A stretch of 9,206 nucleotides of DNA, from assembly GCF_020829685.1 (NCBI RefSeq), contig NZ_JAIVFR010000197.1:1-9206 (forward strand), given 5' to 3'. The DNA is from Nostoc sp. CHAB 5715 (GTDB lineage Bacteria > Cyanobacteriota > Cyanobacteriia > Cyanobacteriales > Nostocaceae). Shown here one piece after another: positions 1-5,267 of the stretch (the first letter of the stretch is position 1; each line of letters opens with the position of its first letter). A model generated the notes under the pieces. It saw nothing but the letters and a program-made list of their open reading frames with translations. It was not told the DNA's origin and made no database searches. Position numbers and translations under genes: made by a program.

Positions 1-60
1 ATGGAGCAGGTGACATTGAGCGTAGACGCGCAGCGACTTGTCGTAAGACATCGCCATTAA
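1..60. repeat. Nostocales-type short GC-rich interspersed repeat fragment
   Basis: The first 60 bases are GC-richer than the AT-rich DNA that follows. They carry the phrases GAGCGTAGACGCGCAGCGAC and TTGTCGTAAGACATCGCC, which resemble small dispersed repeats found between genes in Nostoc-type genomes. Related wording (GAGCGTAGCC, GGCGCAGCC, GCTACGCGTAGC) recurs in the repeat block near 5150-5250. A 19-codon ATG-TAA frame fills exactly 1-60, but the repeat character makes a real peptide unlikely; it could also be the tail of a gene lying left of the window. Confidence 0.4.
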
Positions 61-291
61 CAAAATTTATTGAAACAGAGGTTGATTAAATAGCCAAAAA
101 GTTATCCATTGTTACCTAAACTTAGCTATCGATTAAAGATCGGGCATATCTTTCCAAAAATTCACTGACATTCTTGGTTGAAGCGGGAAGAGAACATCAA
201 GTCTGTTTAATCAAGATTAAGTAGGTTTGAGTAAGTTTTTTGAAGCACATAGTTTAATAGTTCAACATAATGTAATAGACACTAAAAGTTA

Positions 292-474
292 ATGGACATG
301 GCACAAAGTAACCAACTAGAGATTCGCCACATTAGTCCTGAAGTGAGGAAGTTGATTAAAATGTACGCCGATGTTAATAACTGTACGCAGTCTGAGATGT
401 TGGAACGCATTACTTTGCAGTGGGATGCTCAACAAAGCGAGAGCGAACGACCGCCAGGAAACGAAGATGAATAG
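292..474 (+). CDS. small ribbon-helix-helix (Arc/CopG-like) DNA-binding protein
   Basis: This encodes a 60-residue protein and is the only supported plus-strand gene here. Residues 8-14 (QLEIRHI) read as the short DNA-contacting beta strand. Residues 16-31 (PEVRKLIKMYADVNNC) read as helix A, and residues 32-44, opening with TQSEMLERI, as helix B. That is the order expected of Arc/CopG ribbon-helix-helix proteins, which bind operators as dimers. The last 16 residues are polar and acidic and probably disordered. The start could be the ATG at 292 or the one at 298; neither has a clear Shine-Dalgarno sequence. Antitoxins often have this fold, but no toxin-like frame follows: after 57 bp comes a convergent gene. 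It is therefore either a solitary regulator or an orphan antitoxin. The fold assignment is from pattern only. Confidence 0.6.
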   Translation: MDMAQSNQLEIRHISPEVRKLIKMYADVNNCTQSEMLERITLQWDAQQSESERPPGNEDE

Positions 475-531
475 CTTTCTTGGATAATCTTTAGTCAGCT
501 TCTAGCGATAGGCTTTCATTAATTTGGCTCT

Positions 532-1005
532 TTAGTTGTAGAAAAACTTTCTAGAGATTGGGTCTTGTTTGAGGGATTGAATAAAATCCCTCAAAGTCAT
601 TATGCTGCCTGTTAAAGTGAATTTAGGAGTGCCATTGTGAGCAACGATTCTGACTTCACCATCTTGGATCTGAATCTTACTTTTAATACTATCCCATAGA
701 GTATCGAAGCTTTCATCATCCTTGCAACCATTGGCTTCAAGGAATCTTTGGCGTACTTCTGTTTTTAGTGCTAGTGCTTCTGCTGCTTGAGTCCGCGTTT
801 CAAAATGCTTAATTACATCTTCGTAAACACTCTCCCTTAGAGTTTTGTTTTCAGCCAGAACTTGCTCTAACTGAGTTTTTATGGCTTGCAGTTGGGACGC
901 TAAAGCGGCTGATTTCTGGTATTCAAGTTTTAAGGCTTGCTTTGCATTCGCTAACAAGGCTTTATAATCTAGCTGATCTTGATCTTGATTTTTTTCGGAT
1001 TGCAT
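532..1005 (-). CDS. hypothetical coiled-coil protein with a short C-terminal domain
   Basis: I do not recognise this 157-residue protein. Residues 1-13 are Gln/Asp-rich. Residues 14-85 are almost entirely helix-forming, and about 26-60 has coiled-coil spacing of Leu, Ala and Ile (LASQLQAIKTQLEQVLAENK). Residues 100-125 look like a compact helix-strand segment, where DGEVRIV is followed by NGTPKF. The end (MTLRDFIQSLKQDP...RKFF) resembles the closing segment of some phage scaffold-like proteins, which pair a coiled coil with a terminal 'DP-x-F' helix; that likeness is an impression from memory. No signal peptide or membrane segment is seen. AAGAGA lies about 5 nt before the ATG as a plausible ribosome site. 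The hairpin at 1038-1077 separates it from the gene upstream, so it probably has its own promoter. Confidence 0.6.
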   Translation of the reverse strand: MQSEKNQDQDQLDYKALLANAKQALKLEYQKSAALASQLQAIKTQLEQVLAENKTLRESVYEDVIKHFETRTQAAEALALKTEVRQRFLEANGCKDDESFDTLWDSIKSKIQIQDGEVRIVAHNGTPKFTLTGSIMTLRDFIQSLKQDPISRKFFYN

Positions 1006-1035
1006 TTTTATCTCTTGATAAACAGATTTGCGGTG

Positions 1036-1077
1036 AAAAACTCTCGTCAGTTCTATTATAAAAACTGGCGAGAGTTT
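1036..1077 (-). terminator. intrinsic terminator of the 100-residue protein gene
   Basis: Two 15-base arms (1038-1052 and 1063-1077) are complementary except at one position, with a 10-base AT-rich loop. Read on the minus strand, the second arm ends in five Ts (1040-1036), as expected of a Rho-independent terminator 35 bp after the stop at 1113. The odd position is a C-A mismatch on the minus strand but a G-U pair on the plus strand. The plus strand lacks a good T-run, so the minus reading is preferred. Confidence 0.65.
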
Positions 1078-1112
1078 AATAAATATTTTCTGTGTTCTCT
1101 AAGTATTTGTTA

Positions 1113-1415
1113 TTATTGTATCAATAATGGTGATTCCGAGTGAAGATTCTCCTGGATACTACTCAGACTAGAACTTATGTGGGAGCGGATAGCTCGTTCA
1201 TAAACACTAGTCTGCTGAGTGCGTACCCCTACAGCTTGATATATTAAGTTAATTTCTGGAAATTCAGACCAATACATCAAAAAAATGTCTTTAGCTGGAG
1301 TAATAATTTCATAATTATTCTCTTGTCTTTTCTTTCTGAGCTTACAATTATTTAGCTGTAATTTTTGTCTGAATAGTTGTTCAAATTCTGAAATTAAATC
1401 TGAAGTAGTTTTCAT
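1113..1415 (-). CDS. hypothetical 100-residue protein
   Basis: I do not recognise this protein. The N-terminal third is amphipathic and basic (SEFEQLFRQKLQ, then KLRKKRQ at about residues 25-31). The middle is hydrophobic and aromatic (IFLMYWSEFPEINLIYQAVGV, about 44-64), reading as beta strands rather than a membrane span. The C-terminus is a Ser-rich helix. There is no signal peptide or known motif. The ATG at 1415 is the first in the frame and has no clear Shine-Dalgarno sequence; a 16-bp palindrome begins 8 bp upstream where one would sit. The hairpin at 1038-1077 terminates it. Length, a clean start and stop, and flanking signals favour a real gene, but base composition gives little extra support. 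Confidence 0.5.
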   Translation of the reverse strand: MKTTSDLISEFEQLFRQKLQLNNCKLRKKRQENNYEIITPAKDIFLMYWSEFPEINLIYQAVGVRTQQTSVYERAIRSHISSSLSSIQENLHSESPLLIQ

Positions 1416-1422
1416 GGTTTAT

Positions 1423-1438
1423 ACACGTTAAAACGTGT
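1423..1438. promoter_or_regulatory. palindromic operator candidate
   Basis: ACACGTT-AA-AACGTGT is an exact inverted repeat with 7-base arms and a 2-base centre. It lies 8-23 bp upstream of the start codon at 1415, overlapping the expected ribosome-binding region. The spacing fits a dimeric helix-turn-helix or ribbon-helix-helix repressor site. With so small a loop, RNA hairpin formation is less likely than protein binding. Confidence 0.4.
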
Positions 1439-1560
1439 TAATGATGCAAAGACTATCTTGTGATACTACTCAGTATGACACTTCAGATACCTCTTACTAT
1501 ATAGTGTATCAGTTATCCGGTTTTTGAGAACTTAAAGTTTATCTTTACGTACTCTTTTGG

Positions 1561-1582
1561 AAAAGCACGCTATGGGTAGCGT
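1561..1582 (-). terminator. weak terminator-like hairpin downstream of invertase
   Basis: ACGCTA-TGGG-TAGCGT (1567-1582) forms a 6-bp stem with a 4-base loop. On the minus strand it is followed by GC and then TTTT (1564-1561), 85 bp beyond the invertase stop. It could end the dehydrogenase-invertase transcript. However, the GCTA...TAGC wording also matches the dispersed Nostoc repeat family seen at 5230-5241, so it may be only a repeat fragment. Confidence 0.3.
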
Positions 1583-1666
1583 TTCTAAGAGTTGCGGTAC
1601 TAGTTAGCAGAGGCATCCTGTATAAGTACAACGGCTAAATCATCGCTTTGGGGGGCAAATCAGTAT

Positions 1667-3070
1667 CTACAGGCTACAGCCTGGGCCTTCAAGTCCTTCT
1701 GCAAAGCTGATTAATTCCAAGTAATCTGGATTTTCTACGAACTTTTTGGCTGCTAGCAATCCGGCAATGCTCCAAGTTTGATAAATTCTGGCTTCTTTGC
1801 CAATCAAACGGCCATTGTTGCCATCGTAGTATTCTGGAAATTTATCCTTAAATAAACGCTTTTCGGCAATGGCGATCGCTGCTTGGGCAAGTTCTGTTCG
1901 TCCTGCTTTCACTGCCGCAGCACTAAATAACCACAGTAAAACGGGCCAGTTACCGCCGTTGTGATAAGACCAAGCGCTGTTCTTAGAGTCACATCCTGTA
2001 ACAATTTTCCACTCTAAACCTTCCAAAGCTGGAAAGCAGATTTTAACAGGCATATAGCCAATCAAGTCTTGCCAGCGTTGGGCAAATAAATTCATGATGC
2101 TTTGAGATTCGGCATCGCTTGCTAAAGAAGCTAAGATTGCCATCAGATTTCCCAGAGCAAAAAAGCGAAAATCCATCCGTCCCGGCCCCAGATTTCCGGC
2201 TAAATATCCTCCACTCCCAGGTAACCACTCGGTCAACCAACTGGGGATAGATTCTGAGTGGATGTTGAATTTATTTGCAACTTCTTTACCAAATTCGTTA
2301 CCTTTATAACGATAGATTTCCCCCAATCGCTTTAGGTCTAGCCAATAATAGTTGCGGATATGATATTTCAAAGATCCCAATCGCCTATTGACTTTACCGA
2401 GGTAAGTATCGCCATCCCCATCTGGTAAAAGCAATTCACTAGCAGCCCTGAGAGAGGCATAGAATAATACTTGAATTTCTAGAGGATGTTCGTAGACTCC
2501 CATGCGACGGTCAATCATAAACGCGCCATCGGGTACTAACATTGTTGGGTACAGGGAAAACCGATGTACCAGGCAAAGATCCAAAATTAGCTTGATTCCT
2601 TGTTGAAAATCTGGCTGACGTGCTAAGGTCAAATCGCCTGTAGCTTTTTCATAAGCTAGTAGCAGGAGAATCCACCACATACAAGAATCAACTGGGGGAA
2701 CGCGAGCGATCGCCTGCTCACCAAAATCAGCGACCAAAAATTCCTCATTTCCATTAGAATGGACTTTGAAACTTGCAGGCATTAATCCTGCTCCCGGTTC
2801 AAAGCAGTCCATCTGCTTTTCATGACTTTGTAATTTCAGTGTTTCTACTAAGAAGTTACGCACAATCTCTGCTTTGCCATGCATGAGAAACACCAAGGCA
2901 CAAGGGACAAAATCGCGGAGGAAGCACTGGTCATAATTGAGTGCATCTAACTCTGGATCGTGGGCGGCTACAGTACCAATGGGTTTTCCTTGGTAATAAA
3001 TTACCGACTTTTCTAACAATTCCCAGGCTTCTGCTTCTAGCAGACTGTTCTTATCGATCGCGCTAGTCAT
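1667..3070 (-). CDS. alkaline/neutral invertase, glycoside hydrolase family GH100
   Basis: This 467-residue enzyme hydrolyses sucrose to glucose and fructose. It lacks a signal peptide, so it acts in the cytoplasm, as known for GH100. The family's catalytic acid region is visible as [12 protein letters not shown] with Asp187, and the base region as FPEYYDG with Glu413. These fall one residue short of the Asp188/Glu414 pair reported for Anabaena InvA. Other conserved blocks are [16 protein letters not shown] (44-59), [14 protein letters not shown] (90-103), [10 protein letters not shown] (299-308) and [13 protein letters not shown] (368-380), all consistent with the (alpha/alpha)6-barrel. Length is normal and the frame is intact. 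The ATG at 3070 has only a weak ribosome site. It lies 62 bp downstream of the SDR gene on the same strand and is probably co-transcribed. I cannot tell whether it is the InvA or the InvB orthologue, so no symbol is given. Confidence 0.95.
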   Translation of the reverse strand: MTSAIDKNSLLEAEAWELLEKSVIYYQGKPIGTVAAHDPELDALNYDQCFLRDFVPCALVFLMHGKAEIVRNFLVETLKLQSHEKQMDCFEPGAGLMPASFKVHSNGNEEFLVADFGEQAIARVPPVDSCMWWILLLLAYEKATGDLTLARQPDFQQGIKLILDLCLVHRFSLYPTMLVPDGAFMIDRRMGVYEHPLEIQVLFYASLRAASELLLPDGDGDTYLGKVNRRLGSLKYHIRNYYWLDLKRLGEIYRYKGNEFGKEVANKFNIHSESIPSWLTEWLPGSGGYLAGNLGPGRMDFRFFALGNLMAILASLASDAESQSIMNLFAQRWQDLIGYMPVKICFPALEGLEWKIVTGCDSKNSAWSYHNGGNWPVLLWLFSAAAVKAGRTELAQAAIAIAEKRLFKDKFPEYYDGNNGRLIGKEARIYQTWSIAGLLAAKKFVENPDYLELISFAEGLEGPGCSL

Positions 3071-3132
3071 GGGCGTCTAATTCCACTAATGGTATGTATC
3101 GGCTCAATTGTGGAAAGTACGCAAGCCTTACC

Positions 3133-3942
3133 TCAAGCTGACCAGCTTTCTCGGAAATCAGCATACAGAGTCAATCCACCATCTACGAATAGGGTTTGTC
3201 CGGTGATGTAGGCGGCTTCATCCGAAGCTAAAAAAGCTACCGCAGCTGCCATCTCCTCTGAGGAGCCAGCACGCCCCATTGGGATGTGACTTTCCACGAT
3301 CGCCTTTTTTTCAGGATCATCTATCCAGGCTTCATTTATTGGCGTGACTGTTGCTCCGGGGGCAATGGCGTTGACACGAATACGTCGGCTGGCATATTCT
3401 AATGCTAAAGTTTTGGTTAAGTTTTCCATACCGCCTTTGCTAATGGAATAACTGATATACATCGGTCGCGGAATAATTTCGTGAACGCTGGAAATATTAA
3501 TAATCACCCCCGGACGATTAACAGACAGGAGGTGTTTAATAGTTTCACGGGCGCAGAGATAAGCACCCCGGAGATTGACTGCAATTACCCGGTCAAAGTC
3601 TGCTGTAGTAACTTCGTGGGATGGACTTTCTTCTTGAATGCCAGCATTGTTAACTAGAATATCTAAACTGCCAAATTCCTTTACTACGGTGTTGACCATC
3701 TCAACAATGTCTGACTCTTGAGAGACATCTCCCTGAACCAGTAGCGACTTCACACCACAATTTTCGATATTTCCGCAGGCTTTTTGCAATGCCATCTCTT
3801 CCGTATCTGCCGCAGCTTCCGGGTATGAGCGGTAATTGATGGCGATGTTGCACCCTTCTTGAGCGAGTCTGATAGCGATCGCTTGACCGATACCTGAAGT
3901 TGCACCTGTAATTAAAGCATTCTTACCTTTTAACCCTATCAT
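3133..3942 (-). CDS. glucose 1-dehydrogenase-like short-chain dehydrogenase/reductase
   Basis: The predicted 269-residue protein would oxidise a sugar, most likely glucose to gluconolactone, with NAD(P)+. It has the classical SDR parts: the TGATSGIG dinucleotide loop (residues 12-19), NNAG (98-101), and the catalytic set Ser152 (in ISSVHE), Tyr165 and Lys169 (YSISK). PGATVTPIN follows, and the C-terminal strand is FVDGGLTLY. The SSVHE-IP-P segment, SKGGM, ETLALEYA-like region and the end closely match Bacillus-type glucose 1-dehydrogenases, which are about 261 residues. A TTG at 3981 would add 13 residues. I prefer the ATG at 3942 because AGGAAA and AAGGG sit just before it and the SDR fold begins at once. 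Substrate is inferred; other cyanobacterial SDRs accept other polyols or ketones. The invertase follows 62 bp downstream. Confidence 0.87.
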   Translation of the reverse strand: MIGLKGKNALITGATSGIGQAIAIRLAQEGCNIAINYRSYPEAAADTEEMALQKACGNIENCGVKSLLVQGDVSQESDIVEMVNTVVKEFGSLDILVNNAGIQEESPSHEVTTADFDRVIAVNLRGAYLCARETIKHLLSVNRPGVIINISSVHEIIPRPMYISYSISKGGMENLTKTLALEYASRRIRVNAIAPGATVTPINEAWIDDPEKKAIVESHIPMGRAGSSEEMAAAVAFLASDEAAYITGQTLFVDGGLTLYADFRESWSA

Positions 3943-3954
3943 ATTTCCTGCCCT
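3943..3954 (-). promoter_or_regulatory. ribosome-binding site that decides the SDR start
   Basis: On the minus strand AAGGGCAGGAAAT directly precedes the ATG at 3942. AGGAAA ends one base before the ATG and AAGGG lies a few bases further up. No such sequence precedes the alternative TTG at 3981, so initiation at 3942 is favoured. Confidence 0.6.
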
Positions 3955-3986
3955 TACTTGAATTTGCACTCGGTCAAACAATTTTG

Positions 3987-4004
3987 GATTTTAGATTTTA
4001 GATT
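3987..4004. repeat. 7-base tandem repeat (GATTTTA)2.6
   Basis: GATTTTA occurs twice, followed by a partial GATT, in the leader of the dehydrogenase-invertase unit and next to its predicted transcription start. Short AATCTAAAATCTAAAAT stretches are common in Nostoc-type intergenic DNA; this copy is too short to assign a role. Confidence 0.5.
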
Positions 4005-4008
4005 ATTC

Positions 4009-4038
4009 TTCATACACATCTAAGATTTACACTGTCAA
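4009..4038 (-). promoter_or_regulatory. sigma70-type promoter for the dehydrogenase-invertase unit
   Basis: On the minus strand a perfect -35 box TTGACA (4038-4033) is followed after 18 bases by TATGAA (4014-4009), which matches four of six -10 positions. Transcription would start near 4002, giving a leader of about 60 nt before the SDR ATG. I saw no convincing GTA-N8-TAC NtcA site near it. Confidence 0.45.
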
Positions 4039-4065
4039 CCCCCAATAGAGGTAATTTAAAAATAT

Positions 4066-4098
4066 AAAAAACTCCACGCCACTTGCGGGATGGAGTTT
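4066..4098 (-). terminator. intrinsic terminator of the lipoprotein methyltransferase gene
   Basis: AAACTCCA (4098-4091 on the minus strand) pairs exactly with TGGAGTTT (4076-4069), and an inner CGC/GCG pairing extends the stem past a 3-base bulge. The minus strand then continues as TTTTTT (4071-4066). It ends about 28 bp upstream of the TTGACA box of the next unit, so it would insulate the dehydrogenase-invertase genes from read-through. It lies about 200 bp after the methyltransferase stop, so the message would have a long 3' tail. Confidence 0.6.
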
Positions 4099-4222
4099 CC
4101 CGCCGCTTTCTATGAAGTACATTTCATCCCCAACCCCTCTCATTGCCAAGGAGCTACGGTGTAAACACAAGTTATCCGATTACCCAAAAGTCCTCTAAAA
4201 CCTCAAAGAGTCCTATCGAACA

Positions 4223-4270
4223 TCCCTCTCCTTAATAAGGAGAGGGACAGGTTTTGCACAAGCAAAACCT
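4223..4270. repeat. two adjacent palindromic hairpins, Nostoc-type intergenic repeat
   Basis: The first hairpin, 4223-4247, has perfect 12-base arms (TCCCTCTCCTTA / TAAGGAGAGGGA) around a single central A. The second, 4249-4270, has 9-base arms (AGGTTTTGC / GCAAAACCT) around ACAA. Only one base separates them. The CCCTCTCC-AAGGAGAGGG wording resembles a dispersed repeat seen between Nostocales genes. A related partial copy (CCCCTCTC...CAAGGAG) lies at about 4133-4154. Both lie in the 3' tail of the methyltransferase message, upstream of its T-tract terminator, and may stabilise the 3' end. Confidence 0.6.
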
Positions 4271-4305
4271 TTCTTGAGGTATCTTTGGGGCAATGGTATT
4301 AGTCC

Positions 4306-5013
4306 CTAGCGCAAATTCTCTGGCACATTTTCAGGAACTACCCAATAGTAAATGGTTTTGCCCTCTACAGTCAGCGTCTGGTCTGGTTTCCAATCGCCCA
4401 TATCGAAGGCGTGGGAAACAATACGACTACCAGGTTTGAGTTCATTCAATAGCTTGGGACGGAGTTTGGCGTTTACTTCTGGCAGTAAGTAAAGTGTAAC
4501 TACTGTTGCTTCACTAAAGTCAGTATTAAACAAGTCTTGTTGGACAAACTTCACGCGATCGGTTACTCCTGCCTTCTTGGCATTCTCATTAGCTTCTTTG
4601 ATGCGTTCAGGGTCAATATCTATGCCAACACCGCGCGTACCAAACTTTTGTGCCGCAGTATTAACAATTCTCCCATCACCGCTGCCAAGGTCGTAAAGCA
4701 CATCATTCTTACCCACTTTTGCCACTTTCAACATTGCATCTACCACTGGCTGTGGTGTAGGCACATAGGGAACATCACCAGGGCGTTCTTGTGGTTGAGT
4801 TGTGGGAGTTGTCGCAGCTGGTGCTTCGCTTTGTTCTTGTGGTTGAGTTGTGGGAGTTGTCGCAGCTGGTGGTTCGGTTTCGGTCTGACCCGTTAAAGTA
4901 GAAGGTTGTGTCCCGGCTTCCAAATCTTGCTGTTGTGGTGTACACCCAGCAATTCCTAAGCTGGTAATACTAACCCCTGTAACCAGTAAAAACAAAATTT
5001 TTTTGAAGTTCAT
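4306..5013 (-). CDS. lipoprotein-type class I SAM-dependent methyltransferase
   Basis: This is a 235-residue protein. Residues 1-23 are a lipoprotein signal peptide: MNFKK, a hydrophobic core, then the lipobox I21-A-G-C24. Residues about 25-80 are a low-complexity Pro/Thr/Gln linker with a duplicated 16-residue unit. From about 83 on it is a Rossmann methyltransferase: YVPTPQPVV (83-91), motif I DLGSGDGR (108-115), the acidic residue ending strand 2 in GVGIDID (128-134), then QQDLF (158-162). VTLYLLPEVN and a C-terminal HAFDMGDW-KPD segment complete the domain. The YVPT block plus motif I recalls FAM173-like lysine methyltransferases; that link is tentative. Substrate is unknown. The lipobox predicts a membrane-anchored protein outside the cytoplasm, where SAM should be scarce. 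AAGGAAA lies 7 nt before the ATG. Confidence 0.85.
   Translation of the reverse strand: MNFKKILFLLVTGVSITSLGIAGCTPQQQDLEAGTQPSTLTGQTETEPPAATTPTTQPQEQSEAPAATTPTTQPQERPGDVPYVPTPQPVVDAMLKVAKVGKNDVLYDLGSGDGRIVNTAAQKFGTRGVGIDIDPERIKEANENAKKAGVTDRVKFVQQDLFNTDFSEATVVTLYLLPEVNAKLRPKLLNELKPGSRIVSHAFDMGDWKPDQTLTVEGKTIYYWVVPENVPENLR
4785..4880 (-). repeat. 48-bp in-frame tandem duplication in the methyltransferase linker
   Basis: Bases 4785-4832 and 4833-4880 are direct repeats with a 48-bp period. The first 39 bases are identical, and only two of the remaining nine differ. The unit encodes 16 residues built on PAATTPTTQPQE, so the copies lengthen the linker without breaking the frame. Near-identity at DNA level indicates a recent slippage or unequal-exchange event. 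Confidence 0.9.
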
Positions 5014-5088
5014 GAATTTTTTCCTTGATTGAGTAACTTGTGGTCAGTAGTTAGTAAAACAACTGATAAGTCATGTGATTTTGAATTG

Positions 5089-5116
5089 CTTATAGTGTGA
5101 GGTTTAGGTTGCACAA
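5089..5116 (-). promoter_or_regulatory. weak promoter candidate for the methyltransferase gene
   Basis: On the minus strand TTGTGC (5116-5111) is followed after 16 bases by TATAAG (5094-5089). The -10 matches five of six positions but the -35 only three. Predicted transcription starts near 5082, about 70 nt before the ATG. It lies on the gene side of the palindromic repeat block, as expected for an independent promoter. Confidence 0.3.
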
Positions 5117-5130
5117 TCCAAAATCGTTCG

Positions 5131-5253
5131 ATGGTTCCTGAGCGAAGTCGTTGGCGCAGCCTCTCGTAGAGAAGGACTGAGCGTAGCCGTACTCCTTCCC
5201 TGCGGGACGCTGCGCGAACAAAGAAGCAAGCTACGCGTAGCGTTCCGCAGGAA
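5131..5253. repeat. block of short palindromic interspersed repeats
   Basis: This GC-rich patch holds four small palindromes in a row: CTCT-CGT-AGAG (5161-5171), TCCC-TGC-GGGA (5197-5207), the perfect 12-mer GCTACGCGTAGC (5230-5241) and TTCC-GCA-GGAA (5243-5253). Phrases such as GGCGCAGCCTCTCGTAGAGAAGG and GGGACGCTGCGCGAAC are typical of multi-copy repeat debris in Nostoc-like genomes. The block ends 15 bp beyond the permease stop and may contribute to ending that transcript, though no T-run follows. No coding frame is supported in it. Confidence 0.65.
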
Positions 5254-5267
5254 AGTCCAAAACTGTA

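Noticed and set aside
1..60. 19-codon ATG-TAA frame filling the first 60 bases
   Set aside because: The sequence has the character of a dispersed repeat and there is no visible ribosome site because the window starts at the ATG. A peptide cannot be supported.
1155..1473. 12-base direct repeat GATACTACTCAG at 1155-1166 and 1462-1473
   Set aside because: A 12-base match is expected by chance about two or three times in a window of this size; the flanks do not extend it.
2043..2240. Alternative minus-strand frame inside the invertase
   Set aside because: It is a shifted frame within an intact GH100 gene, with no domain and biased composition.
3943..4060. Possible NtcA site upstream of the dehydrogenase-invertase unit
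   Set aside because: I looked for GTA-N8-TAC because nitrogen control of invertase would be expected, but no convincing match was seen near the promoter.
4537..4896. Plus-strand 119-codon frame inside the methyltransferase gene
   Set aside because: It is antisense to a well-supported gene. Its repetitive Trp/Cys/Ser-rich C-terminus is simply the other strand of the 48-bp duplication.
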